DNA of 64,000 nt from Triticum aestivum (Eukaryota; Streptophyta; Magnoliopsida; Poales; Poaceae): NCBI RefSeq assembly GCF_018294505.1, contig NC_057800.1, positions 473,048,582 through 473,112,581 of the forward strand, read 5' to 3'. The translations under genes and the position numbers were made by a program. Shown one piece after another: positions 53,701 to 64,000 of this stretch (position 1 is the first letter of the stretch; every line of letters begins with the position of its first letter). The notes beneath the pieces are model-generated. The model saw nothing but the letters and a program-made list of their open reading frames with translations, was not told the origin of the DNA and did not search any database.

Positions 53701-54817
53701 GAGTGCCGAGGATGGCTATTCCGTAGGAAGACGGAGGTGGATCCTCGGTAGTGTATTGAATTGGTGAGTAGTGGACTCGTGTGCGCAAAACCATTTCAAG
53801 TTGGAGTCTCGTAGGTTAGCCTAGCCAAGAGTCAAAGCTGGCTTGCTGCAACAACTCCACCAACCCTTCTTGATAATATGCATGTATATAGGATCTGATG
53901 TAAGTCTTGCTGAGTACCTTTGTACTCATGTTGCTATAATTTACATTTTTTACAGAAGACGCTGCAACCCCTTCTGATGGGTTCTACGTAGACGTTGACA
54001 TCAATGAGTAGGCTAAGGCCCAGGTGGTGATCCTGAGCTTGTGAAGGACCACGTAGTATAGCTAGGCTTTCCAAGCCTCTTTTATTTTACTAGTTGTCTG
54101 TACCCAGACAAGTTACTTCCGCTGCTGGTTTGTATGACTGTATGACTTGAATGTTGGGTCGTGTGACCCGTACCTTTGTGTATGTTATGTATGGCTCTCT
54201 GAGCCTTAAATAAAGTACTTGTGTCATAGAGTCATGTTGTGATGCCTTGTTGTATTTGCACATATCGAGCATATTGTGTGTATGATTGAAATGCTTGGTA
54301 TGTGTGGGATCTGACTATCTAGTTGTTTATCCTTAGTAGACTCTCTTACCGGGAAATGTCTCCTAGTGTTACCACTGAGCCATGGTAGCTTGCTACTGCT
54401 CTGGAACACTTAGGCTGGCCGGCATGTGTCCTTCTTTGTTCCTGTGTCTGTCCCTTCGGGGAAATGTCACGCATTGAGTACCGGAGTCCTGTTAGCCCGC
54501 TACAGCCCGGTTTACCGGATTCCTGCTAGCCCAGTGCTACAGCCCGGACCCACTTGCTGATGACCGACACGTTCGTTGCTGGGTCATGGATGCCTGTCCC
54601 TGTAAGTCTGTGCCACTTTGGGTTTACGACTAGCCATGTCAGCCCGGGCTCCTTATCATATGGGTACTAGCGACACTATCATATACCTGTGCCAAAAGGC
54701 GCAAACGGTCCCGGGCAAAGGTAAGGCGACACCCGTGGGAATACCGTGCGTGAGGCCGCAAAGTGATATGAGGTGTTACATGCTAGACCTATGTGGCATC
54801 GAGTCGGGGTCCTGACA
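50770..54817 (+). repeat. 3' LTR of the Gypsy element
   Basis: 4048 bp copy of 40699-44751; the main length difference is the shorter C-run near 51718. Confidence 0.95.
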
Positions 54818-54822
54818 GAAAA
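54818..54822. repeat. TSD copy GAAAA (Gypsy, right)
   Basis: Matches 40694-40698. Confidence 0.9.
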
Positions 54823-56303
54823 CGTCCTCACGTCCACGAATTTATTTCAGAACTTTTGGGGTTACATAAGTATTCGAAACCTATAGATTACTACAGACTG
54901 TTCTGTTTTTGACAGATTCTGTTTTTCGTGTGTTGTTTGCTTATTTTGATGCATCTATGGCTAGTATCGGAGGGTATGAACCATACAGAAGTTGGAATAC
55001 ATTAGGTTTAACACTAATATAAATAAAGAATGAGTTCATTACATTACCTTAAGTGGTGGTTTGTTTTCTTATACTAACGGAGCTCATGAGATTTTTCTGT
55101 TGAGTTTTGTGTTGTGAAGTTTTCAAGTTTTGGGTAAAGACTTGATGGATTACGGAATAAGGAGTGGCAAGAGCCTAAGATTGTGGATTCCCAAGGCAAC
55201 CCAAGGTAAAATTCAAGGATAACAAAAAGCCTAAGCTTGGGGATGCCCCGGAAGGCATCCCCTCTTTCATCTTCTTCCATCGGTAACTTTACTTGAGGCT
55301 ATATTTTTATTCACCACATGATATGTGTTTTGCTTGGAGCGTCTTGTATGATTTGAGTCTTTGCTTTTTAGTTTACCACAATAATCATTGCTGTATGCAC
55401 CTTTTGGGAGAGACACACATGAACTGGAATTTATTAGAATACTCTATGTGCTTCACTTATATCTTTTGAGCTAGATAATTTTGCTCTAGTGCTTCACTTA
55501 TATCTTTTAGAGCACGGTGGTGGTTTTATTTTATAGAAATTATTGATATCTCATGATTCACTTATATTATTTTGAGAGCCTTTTATAACATCATGTTAAT
55601 TTTCTTTGGTTGTAAAATTAGTCCTAATATGATAGGCATCCGGGATGGGTATAATAAAAACTATCATAGAAAATGCATTGAATACTATGAGAAGTTTGAT
55701 ACTTGATAATTGTTTTGAGATATAAATATGGTGATATTAGAGTGTTCTAATTGAGTAGTTGTGAATTTGAGAAATAGTTGTGTTGAACATTGCAAGTCCC
55801 GTAGCATGCACGTATGGTAACCGTTGTGTAACAAATTTGAAACATGAGGTGTTCTTTGATTGTCTTCCTTATGAGTGGCGGTCGGGGATGGGCGATGGTA
55901 TTTTCCTACCAATATGCTTGGTTTTTGATGACTTGTAGATTTTTGCAACAAGTATGTGAGTTATTTATGACTAATGTTGAGTCCATGGATTATACGCACT
56001 CTCACCTTTCCATCATTGCTAGCCTCTTCGGTACCGTGCATTGCCCTTTCTCACCTTGAGAGTTGGTGCAAACTTCACCGGTGCATCCAAACCCCGTGAT
56101 ATGATACGCTCTATCACACATAAACCTCCTTATATCTTCCTCAAAACAGCCACAATACCTACCTTTTATGGCATTTCCATAGCCATTCCGAGATATATTG
56201 ACATGCAACATTCCACCGTTTCATTTATGACACGCTTCATCATTGTCATATTGCTTTGCATGATCATGTAGTTGACATCGTACTTGTGGCAAAGCCAGCA
56301 TGC
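54823..56303 (+). mobile_element. Older retrotransposon non-coding DNA, right half
   Basis: Continuation of 40110-40693. Landmarks are GCCTAAGCTTGGGGATGCCC, GTGTTTTGCTTGGAGCGTC and a GTGCTTCACTTATATCTTTT pair. No coding capacity seen; short frames are not supported. It ends at the LTR of the second Sirevirus. Confidence 0.55.
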
Positions 56304-56308
56304 ATAAT
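56304..56308. repeat. Presumed TSD of second Sirevirus
   Basis: ATAAT directly outside the LTR terminus. The other copy lies beyond the window, so this is unconfirmed. Confidence 0.4.
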
Positions 56309-57123
56309 TGTAGGATAGAAAGTATGTCTAGAGGGGGGGTGATTAGACTACTTGACCAAATAAAAATCTAGCCTTTTCCCAATTTTAGTTCTTGGCATAT
56401 TTTAGCTATCTTAGCACAAGTCAAGCAATCTCCACACAATTCAAGCAAGCATGGAAAAGAGTATATGAGCAGTGGAAAGTAAAGCATGCAACTTGCAAGA
56501 ATGTAAAGGGAAGGGTTTGGAGGATTCAAACGCAATTGGAGACACGGATGTTTTTGTCGTGGTTCCGATAGGTGGTGCTATCGTACATCCACATTGATGG
56601 AGACTTCAACCCACGGAGGGTAACGGTTGCGTGAGTCCACGGAGGGCTCCACCCACGAAGGGTCCACGAAGAAGCAACCTTGTCTATTCCATCACGGCCG
56701 TCGCCCACGAAGGACTTAACTCACTAACGGTAGATCTTCATGAAGTAGGCAATCTCCTTGCCCTTACAAACTCCTTGGTTCAACTCCACAATCTTGTCGG
56801 AGGCTCCCAAGTGACACCTAGCTAATCTAGGAGACACCACTCTCCAAGAAGTAACAAATGGTTTGTTGATGATGAACTCCTTGCCCTTGTGCTTCAAATG
56901 ATAGTCTCCCCAACACTCAACTCTCTCTCACAGGATTTGTATTTGGTGGAAAGAATATTTGAGTGGAATGCAACTTGGGGAAGGCTAGAGATCAAGATTC
57001 ATATGGTTGGAATGGAATATCTTGACCTCAACACAAGTGAGGTGGTTCTCTCTCAAAAAATGTGTATTGGAAGTGTAGGTATGTTCTGATGGCTCTGTCC
57101 TTGAATGAAGAGTGGGTGGAGGG

Positions 57124-57133
57124 GTATATATAG
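57124..57133 (-). promoter_or_regulatory. LTR TATA box
   Basis: Minus-strand CTATATATAC. The palindrome array begins about 40 bp upstream of it. Confidence 0.65.
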
Positions 57134-57173
57134 CCTCCACACAAAATCTAACCGTTACACACAATTTGCCAAA

Positions 57174-57640
57174 CTCGGTGGGACCGAATGGTTAAACTCG
57201 GTCGGACCGATTCAGCAAACCTAGTGACTGTTAGGATTTTCGGTGGGACTGAGATGCAACTCGGTAGGACCGATATGGTTAGGGTTAGGGCATAACGTAA
57301 TCTCGGTGTGACCGATTACACAAACTTGGTGGGACCGATTTTGGTAATGAGCTAACCAGAGAGTTGGTCAGGTAAACTCGGTGGGACCGATTCGCTCATC
57401 TCGGTGAGACCGAAATGTTACAAAAGGGAAACAGAGAGTTTACATTGCAATCTCGGTGGGACCGATCGCTCATCTCGGTAAGACCGAAACGTTACAAAGG
57501 GAAACAGAGAGATTACAATCCCATCTCGGTGAGACCGAGATCCCTACCGGTGAGACCGATTTGCCTAGGGTTTGTGGCAGTGGCTATGACATTTGAAACT
57601 CGGTGGCGCCGGATAGAAAGAATCGGTGGGGCCGAGTTTG
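57174..57640. repeat. TCGGTnnnACCGA palindrome array in the LTR
   Basis: About 14 copies, for example CTCGGTGGGACCGAT at 57174, 57376 and 57453, spaced about 20-50 bp apart. The arms are conserved; the three central bases and spacers vary. Confidence 0.9.
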
Positions 57641-57995
57641 ACTTTTGGTTTAGGTCATATGTGGATGTGGGAAGGTAGTTGAGGGTTTTGGAGCATATCA
57701 CTAAGCACTTTGAGCAAGCAAGCCATTAAGTAACACCTCATCCCTCCTTGATAGTATTGGCTTTTCCTATAGACTCAATGTGATCTTGGATCACTAAAAT
57801 ATAAAATGTAGAGTCTTGAGCTTCAAGCTTGAGCCAAACTTTTTGTCCTTAGAATTTTGAGGGATCCACTTTCCTCATCCATGCCATGCCATTCATTGAG
57901 CTTTTCCTGAAATATTAATCTTGGAATAATGTTAGCTCAATGAGCTATATGTTGTTAGGAATTACCAAAACCACCCAGGGATAGTTGCACTTTCA

Positions 57996-58013
57996 ATCTC
58001 CCCCTTTTTGGTA
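57996..58013 (-). promoter_or_regulatory. Polypurine tract
   Basis: Minus-strand CCAAAAAGGGGGAGAT abuts the LTR, nearly the same as at 5275 in the first Sirevirus. Confidence 0.9.
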
Positions 58014-58517
58014 ATTGATGACAACATATAGATCAAAGCTTCGACAAATGATAATAAGAGTGAAAGATATTGTCGCTTTGAGAGGTTTGTGAAAAGCAAG
58101 AGCTCCCCCTAAATTTGTGCATATCTTAAGATTTGCTTTGGACTGCAAATGCACAATGAGCTAGGATCATGGGTTACTCTTCCATGTCACATACATCTTG
58201 GTGGAGCGCTTAAAATGATAAGAATTAAATACATGCACTCATCACCAAGCAAAGTGAATGATCATATAAGGATAAGTAAGATAAAATCATCTAACAAGCA
58301 TAAGTGTAGCTTATGATCAACCACATGATCATCAATGTCTCACAGATAATAGCATAGTATCACAAGCAATCAAAAAACAAACAAAGTTGAACCACCAAAG
58401 CAAGAGAGAATGAAAAGTAACGCTCTCTCTCGAAGCCTATGATCTATACATTTTTCTCCCCCTTTGGCAACAAGTTACCAAAAAGTTCATAGAAAATGTA
58501 TAGCACTAGAACGTCTC
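58014..58517 (-). other. Untranslated 3' region
   Basis: AT-rich, with two further CTCCCCCT words (58092, 58455). No ORF. Confidence 0.5.
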
Positions 58518-60579
58518 TCAAGCTTGGTCTTCAGGTGGTGGTGTCCGGAGAACGCCAAGGACGAAGGCTTCAGTTGATGTGGATGGAGCTGATGGAGTTG
58601 GTGCTGGAGCTGGTTGCGCTGAAGCTGTAGCTGGTGCAGATGAAGTGGCTCTGGTGTCTGTTACTAGCACTGTAGTTGATCTCTGAGCTCGAGGCACTCT
58701 GGCAAATGCATCAGTGGTTGTCTTGCCCTTCTTCTCCTCCATATCATCTTGAAGTTGCTCCACAACAGACTGAATCTCAGTTACCTTCACATCCAAGTCA
58801 TAGAATTTTTGCTCCACGATTCTTTCCAAGCTCTCCTGGTTTTGAGTCAGGGTGGCCAGTCCCTTCTCAATCCTCAGAGTTGATGCTATCAAATAACGAA
58901 GCTGGTCCTGCTTGCTTTTCAAAAAGTACTCAGATGCCTCCTCTTGAGTTGGCATCTTGGCAGCCTTCTCTTTCTTTGCTTTCTCCTTCTTCTCTTGAGC
59001 TTGTACTGATGATGGTTCATTCTCATTCATCACAACTTGATTGTCCTCAAAGTCAGGATAGATAGGCAAGTGTTCCTTATCCAACAAGTATGTGCCTGTG
59101 CCCATCTTTGAATTTATCAACTCCTGGATCTGTGGGGCATATCCACAACTTCTTTTCTGGTCAGCTACAGTCCTCTTGATAGTCTCAACTATAAGGCTCA
59201 TGACCTTGAACTTCTGTGGCACATCAAATATATGTAGCAAGTTAATTGCATGGCCTCTGATCATTCTGTGATCACCAGACTTGGGCAAGAGAGTGTGCCT
59301 AAGGATCCAATTGATTGTAGGCAGCCCTGACAGCAAGTGTTTTACTGACCCAAACTGGTGAGTCTCAAGATCATCTTCAGGAATCTCCTTGTACATGTTT
59401 TCCATAGAGTTGTGATCCATCTTCTTCTTGGCATAGACATCCAAGTCATCTTCTTCTTCCTTAGGAGCATTGATCAGATTTGCCCATTCCTCAATAGTTG
59501 AGTGGTACCTTGTACCTTCAGACATCCATACTATCCTACCATCTGGATAGAAGTGTGATGTGGAGTAGAATTGCATTATGAGCTCCTCATTCCACTTTAT
59601 GAGCTTCTGCCCAACAAAGTCTGCAACTCCACAAGCACTGAAGCTGTTAAACACACCAGGATAGTGTTCCTCATTTTCCTTGATATACTTCCAGTCGACC
59701 CACCTCATTTCACACACTATAGGCTTCTTGTCCAACAACACTGTCTCATAGAAGTCCTGCTGTTCCTTTGTGTGGAACCTGTAATCAACAGCAGTCCTTC
59801 TCCTGGTAGCATATGGATCTGTCTCTCTTCATAGCCTCAACCCTGAGTCTCTCCTGATCTTCATGTTCTTAGCCACAGGATGAGCATCATTGTGGTCTGG
59901 AATCTTGGGTTTGAGATTTCTCAGGACTTGTCCTTCATCATCTTCATCAGCAGCAACTTTAGGCACTGGGGCCTTGTTCTTCTCAGCAGCTGGTATACTC
60001 CTGGTATTCCTCTTAGGTGCACTCTTGGGCTTGGAGGCTGCTTTGGGTGCTTCTTTGGGCTTTGATGAAGCAGCCCCTGTCCTGATAGCATCACCCATAA
60101 GCTTCTGGGCCTTAGGTGCTGGTGCAGCAACCTCTTCTTCCTCTTCCTCTTCAGAATCTCTCATGATTGAGGATCTCCCAAGCACTCTAGAACTGGTCTT
60201 TTTGATCCTCTCCTTCCTATTCTTCCCTTCTGCAGCAGCCTCTTTGGGTTCAGATCCCAAAGGGACTTGAGTAGATGCTCTGGCCTTAGACATTGGAATT
60301 CTCTTTGCAGGAACCTTTTGCTTCATGCCTGGCTTGGTGGCAGCAGCAGTGCTAGATTCCTTCTTAACCACTTTCTTCTTAAGTGGCCTCATCCTCAACT
60401 GCCACATAGTCTTCATCCTCAGACTCTGAAGTTTTCTTCTTCCTTGTTCTGGTGGCAGCTTTGGGTAAGTTGCTTGGGGTGCTCCTGCTACCATCATCTG
60501 AACTGCTAGAGGGACTAGTGCCATCACTCAGGTGAACCTGCTCCTCTGACATGTTCTGGCTATCACTCTGATCAGACAT
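58518..60579 (-). pseudogene. Downstream ORF of the second Sirevirus
   Basis: Start ATG at 60579 (MSDQSDSQNMSEEQ). A frame change near 60390 and one TGA at 59829-59831 interrupt about 687 codons that otherwise read to 58518. The N-terminal 230 residues are acidic and then Lys/Ala/Pro-rich and disordered, with an EEEEEEE run. After the TGA comes a globular region with FYETVLLDKKP and WNEELIMQFYST, then a KEKAKKEKAAK basic stretch, a coiled coil (EQKFYDLDVKVTEIQSVVEQ) and a Pro/Ala-rich tail. The WNEELI segment is shared with the first element, so both encode the same unknown protein type. No membrane segment seen. Confidence 0.7.
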
Positions 60580-61530
60580 ATTGCAAACACTGACAGTAGA
60601 CCCTGTGAATAGATATAGATGAGATAGAGTGGATGAGCATCACAAAATGCAGAGGTTTTTGCAAAATAATGAGTCAAAAACTTAGTTTTAGTTTTCCACA
60701 GAAAGCATTTCGGATCAACCGATTTATAAACTCGGTGATACCGAAGCAGCTGTTGGAACCTAAACTAGTGAACTCTGTCAGACCGAGTCACAGTTCGGTG
60801 GCACCGAGACTGCTAGGGTTTCACAAAGTCCTGAACTTGGTCACACTGATTTGCAATTCTCGGTCAGACCGAAAATTACATGTGCAATGGCCTGAGCCGA
60901 ATCGGTGGCACCGAGTTCCACAACTCGGATGGTCCGAGATGGTTTCGTCGGAAACCTAACCCTAAATTTTCAATTCAACTCTAATCTATGGAGTGTTTTG
61001 ACTGGATAGAAGCGTTTCAATCGTGGTAAGAATCATAATGAACACAATGTGCTAGGAATCGTATCGGAATAGCACTGTGATCGATTCCATACCCTAGTTC
61101 GGCGATTAACTCGCTACGGCGGCAATGGCGGGGAAGAATTCCATTGACGGCGGCGGAGACCAACGACAGGAGGTGGCTGGCGGCGAGGAGGACGATCCGG
61201 AGACCCAGGAGGCAGAGCGAGCTATGCGCGGGCGAAGGGGTTTCGGAGAAATTTCCAAAATTTTGCCCGTGAGTATATATAGCCCAACCCTGTCGGTGTG
61301 ACCGAGTGGAACAACTCGGTGGCACCGAGATTCATAACTGCAAGCAGTTACTGAAACTCGGTGTGACCGAAAGGTTCACATCGGTTGCACCGAGATTGAA
61401 AACCTAGATCGACTTAGTGATCTCGGTATGACCGAAATGGAAGAATCGGTCAGACCGAAAAAGCACAAAGAAGTTTTGGAAGTTTAAGTCTATGACGAAT
61501 CGGGGACTCCGAGTGCTCCTCACACAGAGT
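60580..61530 (-). promoter_or_regulatory. Internal promoter with palindrome array and GC-rich leader
   Basis: TATA box (minus strand CTATATATA, 61274-61282). Seven TCGGTnnnACCGA-like palindromes lie at 61292-61510, upstream of it, and six more at 60731-60937 in the presumed leader. A GC-rich plant-like leader runs from about 61210 to 61090. The arrangement repeats that of the LTR promoter. Confidence 0.6.
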
Positions 61531-62335
61531 GGTTCGAATCTGACTTGATCAAATTTTGTGATGTAGCATGAATAGAGTTTGAGACGATAAAAGCATAGAT
61601 AGCTAGAGAGGGCTCTTAGGCATTCTTGTCCATCCACTTGGCAAAAGAAAAGAAAACCAATCAATCACAACAACAAGTGGATGTCCTCGAATGAGTAAAA
61701 TGCAATCAACATGCTCACACAATAAAATGGCAATTGAAATATGTGGCAAAGCATGCACAACCAATTCTAGCATCTATCAAACAATTGGCGATTACTAGAT
61801 CATCTATATATGAGTATATTGACTTAGGAGTCAAATGAGAACATTTGATCATAGGTCATACTCATCGTTTAAGCACAAGTGGGGTTACCACTTTTACATA
61901 AAGCATTTTTTGTGTTCACACCATTAGAGTTGCTTTAGCTCAATTCTTAGAGTAAAGCTCCCCCTAGATGTGAGATCCCCCCTAAGAGGGATGAACTAAC
62001 CTTGGGTTCTGTCGATGATGACTTCATGTAGATGTTGAAGATGTGGATGCTCATTGTTGATGTAGATTATTTGGAGCTATCCATTGGAGTGAGTTGCACT
62101 TTCAATACCTACACGGGTTAGTCCCACAAGGAACAAACAAGGATATCCATAGACATAAAGTGATGCACACACAAGATGATGTCTATGAAAGCTTTTAGGT
62201 TACCTTGTCCCTTGTCTTACCAACAAGAGGGTTTGTGACTCCTTGAACTAGTGCAAGATGTGGAAGTTGATTGCACTTGTTCTTGCCAAGATGATAAGAG
62301 TGAAGTATGTTGGCGGAGTCACCCTCAAGAACTCT
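61531..62335 (-). other. Spacer where pol would be expected
   Basis: AT-rich and non-coding. It includes GGGGGAGCT at about 61957-61965 and TTGCACTTTCAAT at 62082-62096, the latter matching the inner edge of the LTR. On the minus strand just after gag, GTTGGTAAGACAAGG resembles a splice donor (62205-62225). Confidence 0.5.
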
Positions 62336-64000
62336 CTAGTTCTTCTTCTTCGGGATCCACACCATCTTGATGGGAATCCTCGGTGTTGTAGTTGTACTTG
62401 ATGAAGTGGAACTTGAAGTAGTATTGGGAACCCACTTGACCAAGGCCTTAGGAGCTTCTTCAAATGCATCAATTTCCTCTTGAAGCTTGTCCTTGCCTTT
62501 TTGCTTGTGGTCTTGTGGTGGAAGATCATCTTGAGCTTGTGTCCCTTTGAGAGAAGTAGGATCATACTTCTCTTGTTGAGGAACAAACTTCGTCTTGGGG
62601 TATTGATCTTCTTCCCACTCAACTCCATTGGCATTGAACTTTCATTCAAAACCAACACCTTGGTTCTTCCGGTGCCTTCCTTGCTTGAGTACAATTTCCT
62701 CGAATTGCTTACTTCCGGCAAGGCTCTTGTAAACACCTTTCTCTATAATTCCCTTCAATAAGCTATTTTCTTGCTCAAGTGTAACTTGGCTAAGAGAATC
62801 ATTAGTGCAATCAAGAGAACTACTAGAAGCAACAATATTGGATTTAGCATGATTATTGTTACTACTAGAGGAAGAATATTTCTTGTTCTTGTTACTAGAC
62901 ATGACTTGAGGCATGTAAGTGGATAAGAGTAAATGCTTGGCAATATAAGAAGAACTTTTCTTGCGAAGATCATTATTGATTGCTTTTAAGAACTCATGCT
63001 CTTGCTCAAGGTTGAGGTTTTCAAAGCGTAATTTCTCATGAGTCCTTAAAAGTTCTCGATGATCTCCTAAGATAGTTTCATGAGCTAACTTAAGAGTGTT
63101 TAGTTCTTTAGTTAGAGACTCAATCTTCTCCTTATCATTGTCATTCGTTTTATCTTGATTAGCATGATTAATTGACGTTTCATCATAGTATTCATCACTA
63201 GAGTTGTAAACAAGTAAATCATCATCACCTAACAAGTCATCTTCATCACTATTGAAATCAACATACTCAGGGTGTGATACCTTTAGGCCTTTAGCCATGA
63301 AGCATGTTCCACCTCCTTCATTTGGTGAGTCAAATATGTCGTAGGAGTTGGTTGTCACAAGTGCTAGACCGGCAACACCTTCATCTTGAGTATATTCGGA
63401 GTCGGAGTGATAGCTTCTCTCGGAGTGGTTGTCGGAGTCAGAGCCGGATACCCATTCACCAACATGAGCTTGATGTCTTCGTTTTGTGTAGCTCCTTGAT
63501 GACTTGTCCTTTCTTTATGAATCCTTGCTTCTCCGTGAGGGTCTTCGTTCATAACGATCATCACTACTCCTTGTTTCTCTAGATGGTGATTCTTCTCTTC
63601 TACTTCTTATCTTGGGAGAATCTTCTCTTCTCTTGTAGGGGGGCGTACACTCATTGGAATAGTGTCCGGGCCTTCCACAATTGTAGCAATTTCGCTCTCG
63701 ACTAGAAGATCTTTTGTCATTGTAGGACCTTGACTTGGAGCTTCTCTCTTTGCTTCTACTCTTGTAGAACTTGTTGAAGTTCTTCACCATTAAGCTCAAT
63801 TCTTCATTGAAGGTTTGTTTCTCACTCGATGATATGGGGGCTTCACATGAGGATTTTTAAGCACCACTTGATTTGTTGTGAAGTTCCTCTTTATCCTTGA
63901 GTGACATCTCATGAGCAACAATTCTTTCGATGACTTCCGTTGGCTTGAGATCTTTGTAATTGGGCATCATTTGGATCAATGTGCACACGGTATCATATTT
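62336..64000 (-). pseudogene. Gag of the second Sirevirus, partial, three stops
   Basis: One frame from beyond 64000 to TAG 62336-62338, broken by TAA 63857-63859, TAA 63515-63517 and TGA 62642-62644. At the window edge there is a UBN2-like gag segment (MMPNYKDLKPTEVIERIV). Next comes a Lys/Ser/Arg-rich tract, a zinc knuckle CYNCGRPGHYSNEC (63650-63691), an Arg/Ser-rich region, an acidic part and a coiled coil (63150-62960). The C-terminus ends W-I-P-K-K-K-N-stop, like the first Sirevirus. Its N-terminus is outside the window. Confidence 0.85.

Larger units (their letters stand above)
40699..54817 (+). mobile_element. Complete Tekay-type chromovirus (Gypsy) with 4 kb LTRs
   Basis: 14,119 bp with TSD GAAAA on both sides, LTRs of 4053 and 4048 bp (TGTCACACC...GTCCTGACA), PBS, PPT, an extra 5' ORF, gag, protease, RT, RNase H, integrase and a C-terminal chromodomain. 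By eye the LTRs differ at roughly 55 positions (about 1.4%), which suggests insertion about half a million years ago (inference). It carries four premature stops, so it is young but disabled. Confidence 0.95.
56309..57995 (-). repeat. 3' LTR of the second Sirevirus
   Basis: 1687 bp with TG...CA ends (TGTAGGATAG at the left edge, GCACTTTCA at the right, plus-strand reading). A TATA box is at 57124-57133 on the minus strand. At least 14 copies of a TCGGTnnnACCGA palindrome lie at 57174-57640, upstream of that box. Confidence 0.9.
56309..64000 (-). mobile_element. Second Sirevirus, pol-less, truncated by the window edge
   Basis: Minus-strand element with a 3' LTR (56309-57995), PPT, downstream ORF (60579-58518) and gag (62336 to beyond 64000). 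The 1.75 kb between gag and the downstream ORF has no protease, integrase, RT or RNase H signature in any frame. It could be moved only with enzymes supplied in trans. The 5' LTR and PBS are outside the window. Confidence 0.85.

Noticed and set aside
57174..57640. Regularly spaced palindromes resembling a CRISPR array
   Set aside because: Spacing is irregular, repeats are short and the array lies in an LTR of a plant retrotransposon. No cas genes and a eukaryotic context.

Overview
The window looks like intergenic DNA from a large grass genome, most likely wheat or a close relative (Triticeae). The evidence is nested LTR retrotransposons of the Sirevirus (SIRE/Maximus-type Copia) and Tekay-type chromovirus (Gypsy) lineages, CACTA transposon ends, Stowaway MITEs with CTCCCTCC termini, and a Harbinger-type MITE. 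I see no conserved single-copy host gene, no rRNA, no functional tRNA and nothing prokaryotic. No result depends on a database search; family names come from motif recognition.

Layout. 1-3721: repeat-rich DNA with three copies of a ~450 bp GC-rich unit, a ~59 bp tandem array and AT-rich arrays of a GCCCAT motif. 3727-18400: a complete 14.7 kb Sirevirus on the minus strand, with 1.55 kb LTRs, TSD AAGTG, PBS, PPT, intact gag, intact pol and a long downstream ORF broken by three stops. It sits in the promoter of a small coiled-coil gene (18585-19139, one premature stop). 19140-28500: decayed minus-strand gene fragments with repeated exons, several MITEs, a SINE-like sequence and tandem repeats. 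28500-34300: a plus-strand multi-exon gene with near-duplicate acidic exons and a coiled-coil C-terminus. It is followed by a 0.9 kb GGGCC-rich array and a CACTA terminus at 35884, so it may be the regulatory (TNPA-like) gene of that transposon. 35885-40110: a second CACTA-like region with two convergent small genes and a B3-like gene fragment. 40699-54817: a complete 14.1 kb Tekay-type Gypsy element with unusually long 4.05 kb LTRs and TSD GAAAA, inserted in an older repeat whose halves lie at 40110-40698 and 54823-56308. 56309-64000: the 3' part of a second Sirevirus on the minus strand. It keeps gag and the downstream ORF but has no recognisable pol.

How the parts work together. Gag, protease, integrase, RT and RNase H of the 3727-18400 element could in principle copy and insert it, and could act in trans on the pol-less relative at the right edge. 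Both Sireviruses place a TATA box and a GC-rich leader in front of the downstream ORF. In the right-hand element the same TCGGTnnnACCGA palindrome array lies just upstream of both the LTR TATA box and this internal TATA box. Most premature stops in the window are one C-to-T change from a Gln or Arg codon, as expected from deamination of methylated cytosine in silenced repeats.

The points most worth a second look are the twin-promoter palindrome arrays, the possible phase-0 intron between gag and pol, the extra ORF upstream of gag in the Gypsy element, the triplicated phase-0 exon and the pol-less Sirevirus.
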